DNA of 64,000 nucleotides, from positions 992,001 through 1,056,000 of the forward strand of contig NZ_CP059431.1 in the NCBI RefSeq assembly GCF_013874595.1, given 5' to 3'. This stretch comes from Flavobacterium sp. xlx-214. GTDB lineage: Bacteria; Bacteroidota; Bacteroidia; Flavobacteriales; Flavobacteriaceae. Below the pieces are notes generated by a model. That model saw only the letters and a list, made by a program, of their open reading frames with translations. It ran no database searches and was not told the DNA's origin. Each line of letters opens with the position of its first letter. The stretch's first letter is position 1. Position numbers and translations under genes: made by a program. Positions 16,683-25,097 of this stretch are shown in pieces.

Positions 16683-19600
16683 ATGAGCACCAAATTCACA
16701 GAGTATAAAGGACTTGATTTGCCAACCGTAGCAAGCGAAATGTTACAGTATTGGAAAGAACAATCCATCTTTGATAAATCGATTACTTCTCGCGAAGGTA
16801 ATCAACCATTTGTGTTTTTTGAAGGACCTCCTTCAGCTAATGGAAAACCTGGTATTCACCACGTGATGGCTCGTGCTATTAAAGATATTTTTTGTAGATA
16901 TAAAACTCAAAAAGGCTTTCAAGTAAAACGTAAAGCAGGTTGGGATACACACGGTTTACCTGTTGAATTAGGTACCGAGAAAGAATTAGGTATTACCAAA
17001 GAAGACATCGGAACCAAAATTTCGATTGAAGAATACAACGAAGCGTGTAAACGCACCGTTATGCGTTATACCGATCTTTGGAATGATTTAACAGAGAAAA
17101 TGGGGTATTGGGTAGATATGGAAGATCCGTACATTACCTACAAACCAAAATATATGGAAACTGTTTGGTGGTTGTTAAAACAAATTTATAATAAAAATTT
17201 GATGTACAAAGGCTACACCATTCAGCCGTATTCACCAAAAGCAGGTACAGGTTTATCATCGCACGAAGTAAATCAACCAGGATCGTACCGTGATGTAACC
17301 GATACTACCATTGTAGCACAGTTTAAAACCATTGAGGCATCGTTACCTGATTTCTTAAAAGGTTTCGGACCAATCGATATTATGGCTTGGACAACTACTC
17401 CGTGGACGTTACCAAGTAATACCGCATTAACTGTTGGACCAAAAATTGATTATGTTTTAGTAAAAACGTACAACCAATACACCAATCTGCCTATCAATGT
17501 AATTTTAGGTAAGCCTTTGGTTGCAAAACAGTTTGCAGGAAAATTTGTAGCTGTTGAAACCGAAGGAGAATTAGCAAATTACACCGAAGGTGATAAGAAA
17601 ATTCCATATTTGGTAGTGGCAGAATGTAAAGGTGCCGATTTAGTTGGTATTCGTTACGAGCAGTTGTTGTCTTATACCTTACCTTTTGAAGATGCCGATA
17701 AAGCGTTTCAGGTAATTCCGGGTGATTTTGTAACAACCGAAGATGGTACAGGTATAGTACATACAGCGCCAACTTTTGGAGCCGATGATGCCAAGGTTGC
17801 TAAAGATGCAGGTGTACCACCTATGTTGGTGTTAGACGATGCCGGTAACCCAGTACCTTTGGTAGATTTACAAGGTCGTTTTGTGGCTCAAATGGGCGAT
17901 ATGGCAGGTAAATATGTTAAGAATGAATACTACAACGATGGTGAAGCGCCAGAAAAATCGGTAGATGTAGAAATTGCCATTGCATTAAAAGAAGCAAACA
18001 AAGCCTTTAAAGTAGAAAAATACGTACACAGTTACCCACATTGTTGGAGAACCGATAAACCAATTTTATACTACCCGTTAGATTCTTGGTTTATCAAGGT
18101 TACGGATTTTAAAGATAAAATGTTCGAATTGAATGAAGAAATCAACTGGAAACCTAAAGCTACCGGAGAAGGAAGGTTTGGAAACTGGTTGAAAAATGCA
18201 AACGATTGGAACTTATCGCGCTCTCGTTATTGGGGAATTCCATTGCCAATTTGGAGAACCGAGGATAAAACCGAAGAAATCATCATTGGTTCGGTAGAAG
18301 AATTGGTTGCAGAAATAGCCAAAGCCAAAGCAGCAGGTATCGATACAAACAATGCTTTTGATGGTTTTGTTGTGGGCGATATGAGCGAGGCAAACTATGA
18401 TAAAATCGACTTACATAAAAATGTAGTTGATAACATTGTGTTGGTTTCTGCATCAGGAAAACCAATGAAGCGCGAAGCCGATTTAATTGATGTTTGGTTT
18501 GATTCGGGCGCTATGCCTTATGCACAATGGCATTATCCGTTTGAAAACAAAGAATTAATTGATAATCATCAATCATTCCCAGCTGATTTTATTGCAGAAG
18601 GTGTTGATCAAACTCGCGGTTGGTTTTATACCTTACACGCCATTGCAACATCGGTTTTTGGTGAAAAAGCATACAAAAATGTAGTATCAAACGGTTTGGT
18701 TTTAGATAAAAACGGTATCAAAATGTCTAAAAGTAAAGGCAATACCATTGATCCATTTCAAACAATCGAAGATCACGGACCAGATGCAACACGTTGGTAC
18801 ATGATTATGAATGCCAATCCGTGGGATAATTTAAAATTCGATTTAGACGGAATTACAGAGGTGCGTCGTAAATTCTTCGGAACGCTGTACAACACCTATT
18901 CGTTCTTTGCTTTATATGCTAATATTGATGGATTTACGTACAGTGAAGCTGAAGTTCCTTTAGCAGATCGTCCAGAAATCGACCGTTGGATTTTATCAGA
19001 ATTAAATTCATTAATAAAAACGGTTGACGATGCGTATGCAGATTACGAACCAACTCGTGTAGCACGTGCTATTTCAGATTTCGTTCAAGAAAATTTATCA
19101 AACTGGTACGTACGTTTATGCCGCCGCCGTTTCTGGAAAGGCGAGTATGCTCAGGATAAAATTGCAGCTTATCAAACGTTATATACTTGTTTAGAAACCG
19201 TTGCCAAATTATCAGCGCCTATTGCACCGTTCTTTATGGACAAACTTTACAAAGACTTAACACAAGCAACTGGTAAAGAATCGTTTGAATCGGTACATTT
19301 GGCCGATTTCCCAAAATACAACGATGCAATTGTTAATAAGTCGTTAGAAAGTAAAATGGAGAAAGCGCAAATTGTATCTTCTTTAGTATTATCATTGCGT
19401 AAGAAAGAAATGATTAAAGTGCGCCAGCCGTTACAAAAAGTAATGATTCCTGTTTTAGACGCCAATCAAAAGGCAGAAATTGAGGCAGTTGCAGATTTAA
19501 TCATGGCTGAGGTAAATGTGAAAGAAATTGAGTTGTTAAGCGATGCTTCGGGAATTTTGGTGAAACAAATCAAGCCAAATTTCAAAGCATTAGGTCCGCG

Positions 19601-20078
19601 TTTTGGAAAAGACATGGGCAATGTTGCGAAAGCAATTCAAGGTTTTACACAAGAACAGATTAATGAAATAGAGAAGAATAACGAAATTTCGTTGGAATTA
19701 TCAGGAAATAGCGTTATATTAACAAATGAAGATGTTGAAATTTCTTCACAAGATATCGAAGGTTGGTTGGTAGCCAATGCAAACGGAATTACAGTTGCGT
19801 TAGACATTACCATTACCGATGAACTTAGAAAAGAAGGAATTGCGCGTGAATTGGTAAACAGAATTCAAAATATTCGTAAAGATTCTGGGTTTGAAGTTAC
19901 CGATAAAGTAAAAGTACAAATGCAAAAAAATGCAATTATAGAAGATGCCGTTCAAGCTAATTTAGAATACATTAAGGCAGAAACATTAACACAAACCCTT
20001 GATTTTGTTGATGATTTAGCAAATGGCACAGAAATTGAATTTGATGATTTGATAACCAAAATTAGTATTACAAAATAA
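16683..20078 (+). CDS. ileS: isoleucyl-tRNA synthetase (GxHH-signature type)
   Basis: 1131 residues from ATG 16683 (MSTKFTEYKGLDLP). It charges tRNA-Ile with isoleucine. The class I HIGH box is replaced by GIHH (residues 57–60, in ANGKPGIHHVMAR). The KMSKS loop is intact at 680–684. The editing domain includes TTWTLPSNTAL, followed by the long helical anticodon-binding and C-terminal domains. Length and organisation match the eukaryote-like (type 2) IleRS group usual in Bacteroidota. An upstream start at 16626 would run through the presumed promoter region and adds atypical residues. The dksA-like gene begins 11 bases downstream. Confidence 0.96.
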   Translation: MSTKFTEYKGLDLPTVASEMLQYWKEQSIFDKSITSREGNQPFVFFEGPPSANGKPGIHHVMARAIKDIFCRYKTQKGFQVKRKAGWDTHGLPVELGTEKELGITKEDIGTKISIEEYNEACKRTVMRYTDLWNDLTEKMGYWVDMEDPYITYKPKYMETVWWLLKQIYNKNLMYKGYTIQPYSPKAGTGLSSHEVNQPGSYRDVTDTTIVAQFKTIEASLPDFLKGFGPIDIMAWTTTPWTLPSNTALTVGPKIDYVLVKTYNQYTNLPINVILGKPLVAKQFAGKFVAVETEGELANYTEGDKKIPYLVVAECKGADLVGIRYEQLLSYTLPFEDADKAFQVIPGDFVTTEDGTGIVHTAPTFGADDAKVAKDAGVPPMLVLDDAGNPVPLVDLQGRFVAQMGDMAGKYVKNEYYNDGEAPEKSVDVEIAIALKEANKAFKVEKYVHSYPHCWRTDKPILYYPLDSWFIKVTDFKDKMFELNEEINWKPKATGEGRFGNWLKNANDWNLSRSRYWGIPLPIWRTEDKTEEIIIGSVEELVAEIAKAKAAGIDTNNAFDGFVVGDMSEANYDKIDLHKNVVDNIVLVSASGKPMKREADLIDVWFDSGAMPYAQWHYPFENKELIDNHQSFPADFIAEGVDQTRGWFYTLHAIATSVFGEKAYKNVVSNGLVLDKNGIKMSKSKGNTIDPFQTIEDHGPDATRWYMIMNANPWDNLKFDLDGITEVRRKFFGTLYNTYSFFALYANIDGFTYSEAEVPLADRPEIDRWILSELNSLIKTVDDAYADYEPTRVARAISDFVQENLSNWYVRLCRRRFWKGEYAQDKIAAYQTLYTCLETVAKLSAPIAPFFMDKLYKDLTQATGKESFESVHLADFPKYNDAIVNKSLESKMEKAQIVSSLVLSLRKKEMIKVRQPLQKVMIPVLDANQKAEIEAVADLIMAEVNVKEIELLSDASGILVKQIKPNFKALGPRFGKDMGNVAKAIQGFTQEQINEIEKNNEISLELSGNSVILTNEDVEISSQDIEGWLVANANGITVALDITITDELRKEGIARELVNRIQNIRKDSGFEVTDKVKVQMQKNAIIEDAVQANLEYIKAETLTQTLDFVDDLANGTEIEFDDLITKISITK

Positions 20079-20089
20079 ATTGTTAAGTT

Positions 20090-20476
20090 ATGGAAAAGGA
20101 GAATGTACAAGTTAGATATTCAGATGCAGATTTAGCGGAGTTCAAAGAACTTATCTTAAAGAAAATAGAAAAGGCTCAAGCTGACCTAGATTTGATAAAA
20201 AGTGCTTATATGAACGATTTAAATAACGGTACCGATGATACATCGCCTACATTTAAAGCGTTTGAAGAAGGAAGTGAAACACTTTCTAAAGAAGCAAATT
20301 CACAATTGGCTATTCGTCAGGAAAAGTTTATTCGCGATTTAAAGAATGCTTTAGTACGCGTAGAAAACAAAACTTACGGAGTTTGCCGTGTAACGGGAAA
20401 ATTAATCGAAAAAGAACGATTAAAATTAGTACCGCACGCAACCATGAGTATGGAAGCTAAATTGCAACAACGATAA
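20090..20476 (+). CDS. TraR/DksA family protein with degenerate zinc finger
   Basis: 128 residues: an N-terminal coiled coil (about 10–95) and a short C-terminal finger region. DksA proteins bind the RNA polymerase secondary channel and modulate initiation with ppGpp. Aligning YGVCRVTGKLIEKERLKLVP and HATMSMEAK with the four-cysteine finger leaves only C99; the other ligand positions are T102, S120 and A123. The fold may therefore be zinc-free. An acidic tip pair typical of DksA is not obvious. It lies between ileS and lspA, a standard flavobacterial order, and ends in a good terminator. Confidence 0.85.
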   Translation: MEKENVQVRYSDADLAEFKELILKKIEKAQADLDLIKSAYMNDLNNGTDDTSPTFKAFEEGSETLSKEANSQLAIRQEKFIRDLKNALVRVENKTYGVCRVTGKLIEKERLKLVPHATMSMEAKLQQR

Positions 20477-20481
20477 TTACT

Positions 20482-20509
20482 AAAACGCTCTTAATTAAGG
20501 GCGTTTTTT
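20482..20509 (+). terminator. intrinsic terminator after dksA-like gene
   Basis: The stem AAAACGCTCTTA pairs with TAAGGGCGTTTT around a short AT-rich loop and is followed by a T-run (one G·T). It begins six bases after the stop. Confidence 0.82.
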
Positions 20510-20522
20510 GTTTAAAATACGT

Positions 20523-20530
20523 TACATTTG
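20523..20530 (+). promoter_or_regulatory. promoter -7 element of lspA
   Basis: TACATTTG, an exact TAnnTTTG match. The GTG at 20530 that could extend lspA lies inside this element, which supports the ATG at 20557 as the true start. Confidence 0.6.
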
Positions 20531-20556
20531 TGCTCAAATTTTATAAAAAACACAAC

Positions 20557-21147
20557 ATGTCGTTTAATAAAGCGCTTATTTTATCTTTTTTAGTAATTGT
20601 AATCGATCAAATTTCTAAGATATACATCAAAACAAGCTTTCCTATTGGTGAAGTAACACAAGTTTTTAATTGGTTTCATTTTCATTTTATAGAAAATGAT
20701 GGAATGGCTTGGGGAGTTGAACTTCCTGGCGATTACGGAAAACTACTTTTAACTACTTTTAGGATATTTGCTGTAGGTGGTATTTTGTATTGGTTAAACG
20801 ATTCGGTTAAGAAAAAAGGATCAAACATTTTAATTGTTGCTATTGCTTTAATTTTAGCGGGTGCTGTAGGAAATATTATCGATTCTGTTTTTTATGGTGT
20901 GATTTTTAACGACAGTCACGGTCAAGTTGCAACTTTATTTAGCGATAAACCTTACGGAACGTGGTTTCATGGTAAAGTAGTTGATATGTTTTATTTTCCT
21001 ATTTGGAAAGGATATTTACCAGAATGGTTACCTATTTGGGGTGGTAAGTACTTTACGTTTTTCAACGCTATTTTCAATGTTGCTGATGTAGCTATATCGG
21101 TAGGTGTTGGTCTTTTAATTGTATTCAACAAAAAAGTTTTTAAATAA
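20557..21147 (+). CDS. lspA: lipoprotein signal peptidase II
   Basis: 196 residues from ATG 20557, with four membrane helices. The aspartyl peptidase cleaves prolipoproteins after diacylglyceryl addition in the inner membrane. Catalytic aspartates are expected at D109 (GAVGNIIDS) and D177 (FNVADVAIS). The loop HGKVVDMFYFP between them is also conserved in the family, and the insert before it is longer than in E. coli, as is common in Bacteroidota. It has its own promoter core and follows a terminator, so it is separable from ileS despite the conserved order. Targets include the LTSC-type lipoproteins seen in this window. Confidence 0.94.
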   Translation: MSFNKALILSFLVIVIDQISKIYIKTSFPIGEVTQVFNWFHFHFIENDGMAWGVELPGDYGKLLLTTFRIFAVGGILYWLNDSVKKKGSNILIVAIALILAGAVGNIIDSVFYGVIFNDSHGQVATLFSDKPYGTWFHGKVVDMFYFPIWKGYLPEWLPIWGGKYFTFFNAIFNVADVAISVGVGLLIVFNKKVFK

Positions 21148-21176
21148 GATTTCTTCAATAAGAAGTCTTTTTTTAT
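21147..21176 (+). terminator. intrinsic terminator of lspA
   Basis: The stem AGATTTCTT pairs with AAGAAGTCT (one G·T) around CAAT, followed by T7, immediately at the lspA stop. Confidence 0.75.
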
Positions 21177-21203
21177 CTTTAAATAAAACTAAAATTAAAT
21201 TCT

Positions 21204-21893
21204 ATGGAAACATTTCAATTAGTTGCGCAGGCAACAAAGCAAGAGCAAGCTACATTTTACAAAAAAACATACTTAAATTTAGCTTTAGGTATTGTAGCGT
21301 TTGTTATTTTAGAAACCATTTTTTTACGTATAGAGCCTTTGGTAAACTTTATGTTGAGCTTAACACAAGGTTATTTATGGTTGGTGTTGTTAGCGGGTTT
21401 CATGGGTATTACCTATGTTGCTCAAAAAATGACAAATGAAGGCGTAAGTTTATCAAAACAATATACAGGATACTTTCTTTATATTGTTGCCGAAGCATTA
21501 ATTTTTGTGCCTATTTTATACATAGCAATTTATTACACAGCAGGAGCAGAGTTGCTAACGCAAGCAGTTGTAATTACGGCTAGTTTATTTTTAGGCTTAA
21601 CCTTTATTGTATTTAGTACAAAAGCCGATTTTTCTATTTTAAGAAGCGTTTTAACCATTGGGTTCTTTGTGGCAATAGGTACTATTGTAGCAGGAATGAT
21701 TTTTGGCTTTGATTTAGGATTATGGTTTTCTGTAATTATGATTTTATTGGCTTCAGGTTCTATTTTGTATAATACCTATCAAATTAAAAACAACTTTGGT
21801 ACAGAGCAATATGTGCCAGCAGCTTTATCATTATTTGCATCATTAATGTTGTTATTTTGGTATGTGTTGCGTTTGTTAATGAGCAGAAACTAA
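21204..21893 (+). CDS. Bax inhibitor-1/YccA family membrane protein
   Basis: 229 residues with seven hydrophobic helices after a short cytoplasmic N-terminus. The pattern TYLNLALGIVAFVILE, the FMGITYVAQKM segment and the closing NTYQIKNNFG match the bacterial BI-1/YccA superfamily (UPF0005). Bacterial members have been linked to calcium leak and to FtsH regulation, but the role here is unknown. It is monocistronic, closed by a strong terminator. Confidence 0.85.
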   Translation: METFQLVAQATKQEQATFYKKTYLNLALGIVAFVILETIFLRIEPLVNFMLSLTQGYLWLVLLAGFMGITYVAQKMTNEGVSLSKQYTGYFLYIVAEALIFVPILYIAIYYTAGAELLTQAVVITASLFLGLTFIVFSTKADFSILRSVLTIGFFVAIGTIVAGMIFGFDLGLWFSVIMILLASGSILYNTYQIKNNFGTEQYVPAALSLFASLMLLFWYVLRLLMSRN

Positions 21894-21929
21894 AACTTTT
21901 AAAAAAAAGTAGTTCTTACTTATAAATAC

Positions 21930-21958
21930 AAAAAGTCCCGCACAATGCGGGACTTTTT
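21930..21958 (+). terminator. intrinsic terminator of Bax-inhibitor-like gene
   Basis: A 13-bp perfect stem AAAAAGTCCCGCA/TGCGGGACTTTTT with loop CAA. The A-run on the other strand gives partial bidirectional use for the convergent nitroreductase gene. Confidence 0.88.
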
Positions 21959-22046
21959 GTAACTAAACTAACCAAAATAAATTTTCCTTTTCATGTATTT
22001 TGATTAGATGTAAACAACAACTGTGCCAAAAGCGTTGTTGTGGGTG

Positions 22047-22679
22047 TTATTTTAATTCTGTTACGAATTTATCTTTAGGTTGACGCACTTTTTTCATGCC
22101 TTGTAACCAATCTCCATCTGTAGCACGATAACCTAATGTTAAGATAGTTTGCGATTTTAATCCTTTTGCTTTTAAACCTAACAATTCATCTAATTGATCG
22201 TTAACAAAACCTTCCATTGGTGTTGCATCTACTTGTAACATAGCTGCAGCGGCTACTGCTGTTCCAAAAGCAATGTATGATTGTTTGCCAGTATGCGCCG
22301 CTTGTTGCTCTTCGGTCATTGAAAATAACTGCGCTTTTAAACCCGCTTTGTAATCATCGGTATTGTCTAAAGGCAAACCACGCTCTGTATTCATGTGGTC
22401 AAAAATAGCATCAATACGTTCGTCTGTATATTTATCCCAAGAAGCAAAAATCAATAAATGAGAACCATCCACAATTTGCGATTGTCCGTATGCAATAGGT
22501 TGTATTTTTTGTTTTAATTCTTCATTGCTTACCACAATAACTTCAAAAGGTTGTAAACCAGAAGACGAAGGTGCTAAATGTGCAGCATCTACAATTTGTT
22601 GTACTTTTTCATCAGCCACTTTTTCGCCACTCATCTTTTTAGTAGCGTATCTCCAGTTTAATGCGTTTATTAATTCCAT
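22047..22679 (-). CDS. nitroreductase family NAD(P)H-dependent oxidoreductase
   Basis: 210 residues from ATG 22679 (MELINALNWRYATKKMSGEK). The FMN-binding N-terminus (RYATKKM) and AHLAPSSSGLQPFEVIVVSN are characteristic of the NfsB-type nitroreductases. ILTLGYRATDGDW near the C-terminus binds the flavin phosphate. It probably reduces quinones, nitro compounds or flavins in the cytoplasm; the substrate is undefined. A start seven codons further upstream (22700) would overlap the promoter core TAACTTTG. Confidence 0.9.
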   Translation of the reverse strand: MELINALNWRYATKKMSGEKVADEKVQQIVDAAHLAPSSSGLQPFEVIVVSNEELKQKIQPIAYGQSQIVDGSHLLIFASWDKYTDERIDAIFDHMNTERGLPLDNTDDYKAGLKAQLFSMTEEQQAAHTGKQSYIAFGTAVAAAAMLQVDATPMEGFVNDQLDELLGLKAKGLKSQTILTLGYRATDGDWLQGMKKVRQPKDKFVTELK

Positions 22680-22697
22680 AGTTTGTTTTATTTGATA

Positions 22698-22705
22698 CAA
22701 AGTTA
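22698..22705 (-). promoter_or_regulatory. promoter of nitroreductase gene
   Basis: TAACTTTG on the minus strand, with TTTG at 22722–22725 as a -33 element 16 nt further upstream. It supports the shorter start at 22679. Confidence 0.62.
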
Positions 22706-22758
22706 CGATTGAATGTACTTACAAAAAAATAATATAGATTAACAAAAGCATTTGATGC

Positions 22759-23142
22759 CTATTTTAACAAGAAAAGAAGGAAAACAGTAGGGATAAAATA
22801 AATAACAATGGTACGTGCGCCATCATAATCTTTTGCAATACGTTGACCATAAAGCAATAAAAGCAAGGTAATGCTTGATGTAATGCCAGCATAAAGCGCC
22901 ATGTCTTTATTGTTGTTACATATTAATTGATATATACCAATTAATGAAAACAAAGCAGCAAATAGTTCTAATATTAAAATGATGCCCAATGCAAAAGGTA
23001 CTTTATTACCTAAAAAAGTGTTAGCAAAATGCGATTTTAACCAACCTACGTTTCCTTTCCAATCAATAGCTTTGTCATAACCCGATTGTAAAAAAGTAAG
23101 TGCTAAAAACAGCAGAATCATTATTTCTGTAATATACGTCAT
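22759..23142 (-). CDS. DoxX-like membrane protein
   Basis: 127 residues with four hydrophobic helices. The N-terminal pattern FLALTFLQSGYDKAIDWKGN resembles the DoxX/DoxD-like family (LxFLxSGxxK). No redox motif is visible and the physiological role is unknown. A minus-strand TATCTTTA core lies 16 bases before the ATG. The nitroreductase gene downstream is in the same direction but has its own promoter. Confidence 0.7.
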   Translation of the reverse strand: MTYITEIMILLFLALTFLQSGYDKAIDWKGNVGWLKSHFANTFLGNKVPFALGIILILELFAALFSLIGIYQLICNNNKDMALYAGITSSITLLLLLYGQRIAKDYDGARTIVIYFIPTVFLLFLLK

Positions 23143-23204
23143 GTGTTTGCTTTTTTGTAAAGATACATATAAAGCAATTACAGCAGTTCATCGTCTTCTG
23201 AAAT

Positions 23205-23232
23205 AAAAAAACACGGTATTATCTACCGCGTT
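23205..23232 (-). terminator. intrinsic terminator of the 25003–23219 operon
   Basis: On the minus strand, ACGCGGTA pairs with TACCGTGT (one G·T) and is followed by T7. It overlaps the stop codon of the basic lipoprotein gene. Confidence 0.75.
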
Positions 23233-23470
23233 TATTACCTTTATTGTGTTTGCTTTTTTTGTATTCTTTTTTCTGTTGCCCTGGCGCGTAGCGTTTAGCA
23301 CTTCTATCACCATAGTATTTCTTAGCTTGTCCTGGCGGAACCTTTGCTCCTCTAGAATGATGATGATTGGGCGTGTGTACAACACAACTTGTTAGGGTAG
23401 CCGAAAAAGCGACTAACAGCATTAAGATACCTGTGTAACGTGCCCATTTTGTAAAGTTTATCTTTTTCAT
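23219..23470 (-). CDS. small basic lipoprotein
   Basis: 83 residues. A signal peptide ends in a lipobox (TLTSC, Cys29), followed by a histidine patch (NHHHSRG) and a very lysine/arginine-rich tail ending KHNKGNKRGR. Similar short basic lipoproteins are widespread in Flavobacteriaceae and are sometimes labelled quinol oxidase subunit 4 without evidence. Function is unknown. The start overlaps the upstream cyclo-ligase stop by four bases (ATGA), so it is the last gene of a three-gene operon. Confidence 0.72.
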   Translation of the reverse strand: MKKINFTKWARYTGILMLLVAFSATLTSCVVHTPNHHHSRGAKVPPGQAKKYYGDRSAKRYAPGQQKKEYKKSKHNKGNKRGR

Positions 23471-24036
23471 GATGCAAATGTAATTATTTTATTAGGTGTG
23501 ATACAATAATTAAGTTGTATGTCGTTTACAAAAACATCGGTAATTTCAGGCTCAGTTTCAAAGAACGATAAACCTATTTTTACCACATTGGGTTTGCATT
23601 TTGATAAAAACAAATCGTAAAAACCTTTGCCGTAACCAACACGATTGCCCTTGGTATCGTAAGCTAATAAGGGTACAAAAACCACATCAATAGCTTCATC
23701 GTTTACAGCAAAACCGTTTTGGGGTTCAGGTATGTTCCATTCGTTTTTTTTAACAACTACATTATCTGTAAGCAATACGTGTGCCATTTTACGAGTTTCG
23801 AAATCAGACGATGAAATAATGATGTTTTTATCCTTGCCTTGTAAAATATGCAACAAGTAATCGGTTTGTACTTCTTTGTGTTCTAAAATGCTTAAAAACA
23901 CATGGTAATTCTCATAATTCCAAATATCTAATTTCAAAGCTTGGTTGGCAATTTGCAAACTTAAATCCTCAATTTGGTCTTCACTTAAGGCGTTTCGTAA
24001 CTCTTTATACTTTTTGCGTAATTCTTTCTTAGTCAT
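23467..24036 (-). CDS. 5-formyltetrahydrofolate cyclo-ligase
   Basis: 189 residues. It uses ATP to convert 5-formyl-THF to 5,10-methenyl-THF in one-carbon metabolism. The N-terminal KKELRKKYKELRNAL basic helix and the C-terminal ATP/folate motif DTKGNRVGYGKGFYDLFL are diagnostic. The order in the operon is aspartoacylase-like gene, this gene, then the small lipoprotein, with overlaps of eight and four bases, implying coupled translation. Confidence 0.92.
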   Translation of the reverse strand: MTKKELRKKYKELRNALSEDQIEDLSLQIANQALKLDIWNYENYHVFLSILEHKEVQTDYLLHILQGKDKNIIISSSDFETRKMAHVLLTDNVVVKKNEWNIPEPQNGFAVNDEAIDVVFVPLLAYDTKGNRVGYGKGFYDLFLSKCKPNVVKIGLSFFETEPEITDVFVNDIQLNYCITPNKIITFAS

Positions 24037-25003
24037 TTTCTAATTTGGTTGATATATGATAAACAGCATCGCCCTGAAAAACAATTGCCGCTTGGTTTTC
24101 ACAAATGATGTATCCATCGTTAGGCGCTACAATTGCTTCTTCAATCAATCCATAAGGGTCAGTTATTTTACCTAATTGCGTACCTGCTTTTACAAATGCG
24201 CCGTTGTGAATAAAGTTATGCAACATACCCGAATATTGCGCCCTAATCCAAGTTGAATGTTCTATAACCACCATTTTCTTTTCGGGTTGTTTTGCGGTGA
24301 AATTGCTGTTTAACATGTTGAGTTTATCTAAAAAGCGAATGGTTCCTTGTATGCCTTCCTCAATAACCTCGTTGTTAATATCTAATGCTTTACCAGCTTC
24401 AAACAGCAAATACTTTTTGCCTAATTTATCACAGGCTTCACGAAACGAACCATCAATGTTGTTAGAGTACAATATAAAATGCGTAGCAAAGGCTTGTGCC
24501 AACACATCTAACACCTTGTTGTTAGGTTCAATACGAATTTGCGGTACATTAAATCTACCACGCCCACCTGCATGAAAATCAATTACATAATCAACCACAG
24601 GTACTACATCTTGCATAATACGATACGCAAACCTACTGGCTAATGACCCATTTGCCGACCCGGGGAAGATACGGTTTAAATCGCGCCCATCCGGAAAGTC
24701 ACGTGCTTGGTTTACAAAGCCAAATACATTTACCAAGGGTATGCAAATAATAGTACCACAGTTAGGGTAGTTAATACCCCTGCGTATAATTTGGCGTACA
24801 ATTTCAATACCCGTTAATTCATCGCCGTGCAAACCTGCGGTAAGCAAAACGGTAGGTCCTTCGTATATCGATCGCGATACAATAATAGGCACCTTAAGCT
24901 CAGTCATAGTGTGCAATGTGGCAATATTTAGCTCAATGGTTTTGGTTTCGCCGGGTATTACTTGTTTTCCTAAAAGTTCAAAGTTTTGTGTAGTTGGCTG
25001 CAT
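24029..25003 (-). CDS. succinylglutamate desuccinylase/aspartoacylase family protein
   Basis: 324 residues of the zinc-dependent M14-like amidohydrolase group. The zinc ligands are visible as H59 and E62 (AGLHGDELTG) and H144 (IDFHAGG). The C-terminal beta domain is also present (GAFVKAGTQLGKITDPYG). Relatives deacylate N-acyl amino acids or act beside RimK-type ligases, but no rimK lies in the window and the substrate is unknown. It heads the operon and has a perfect TACATTTG core nine bases before its ATG. Confidence 0.86.
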   Translation of the reverse strand: MQPTTQNFELLGKQVIPGETKTIELNIATLHTMTELKVPIIVSRSIYEGPTVLLTAGLHGDELTGIEIVRQIIRRGINYPNCGTIICIPLVNVFGFVNQARDFPDGRDLNRIFPGSANGSLASRFAYRIMQDVVPVVDYVIDFHAGGRGRFNVPQIRIEPNNKVLDVLAQAFATHFILYSNNIDGSFREACDKLGKKYLLFEAGKALDINNEVIEEGIQGTIRFLDKLNMLNSNFTAKQPEKKMVVIEHSTWIRAQYSGMLHNFIHNGAFVKAGTQLGKITDPYGLIEEAIVAPNDGYIICENQAAIVFQGDAVYHISTKLEND

Positions 25004-25011
25004 AATGTAAG

Positions 25012-25019
25012 CAAATGTA
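25012..25019 (-). promoter_or_regulatory. promoter -7 element of aspartoacylase-like operon
   Basis: CAAATGTA on the plus strand reads TACATTTG on the minus strand, an exact match. It lies very close to the ATG at 25003, implying a short leader. Confidence 0.58.
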
Positions 25020-25070
25020 TATCCATCTTTAAAGATACTATCTTGGTTTAGATATTCAAAAAAGTTGACG

Positions 25071-25078
25071 TAAATTTG
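25071..25078 (+). promoter_or_regulatory. promoter -7 element of uvrC
   Basis: TAAATTTG, an exact TAnnTTTG match, 20 nt before the ATG at 25098, divergent from the aspartoacylase promoter. Confidence 0.6.
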
Positions 25079-25097
25079 TTGAAATCGGTTTAAATAA

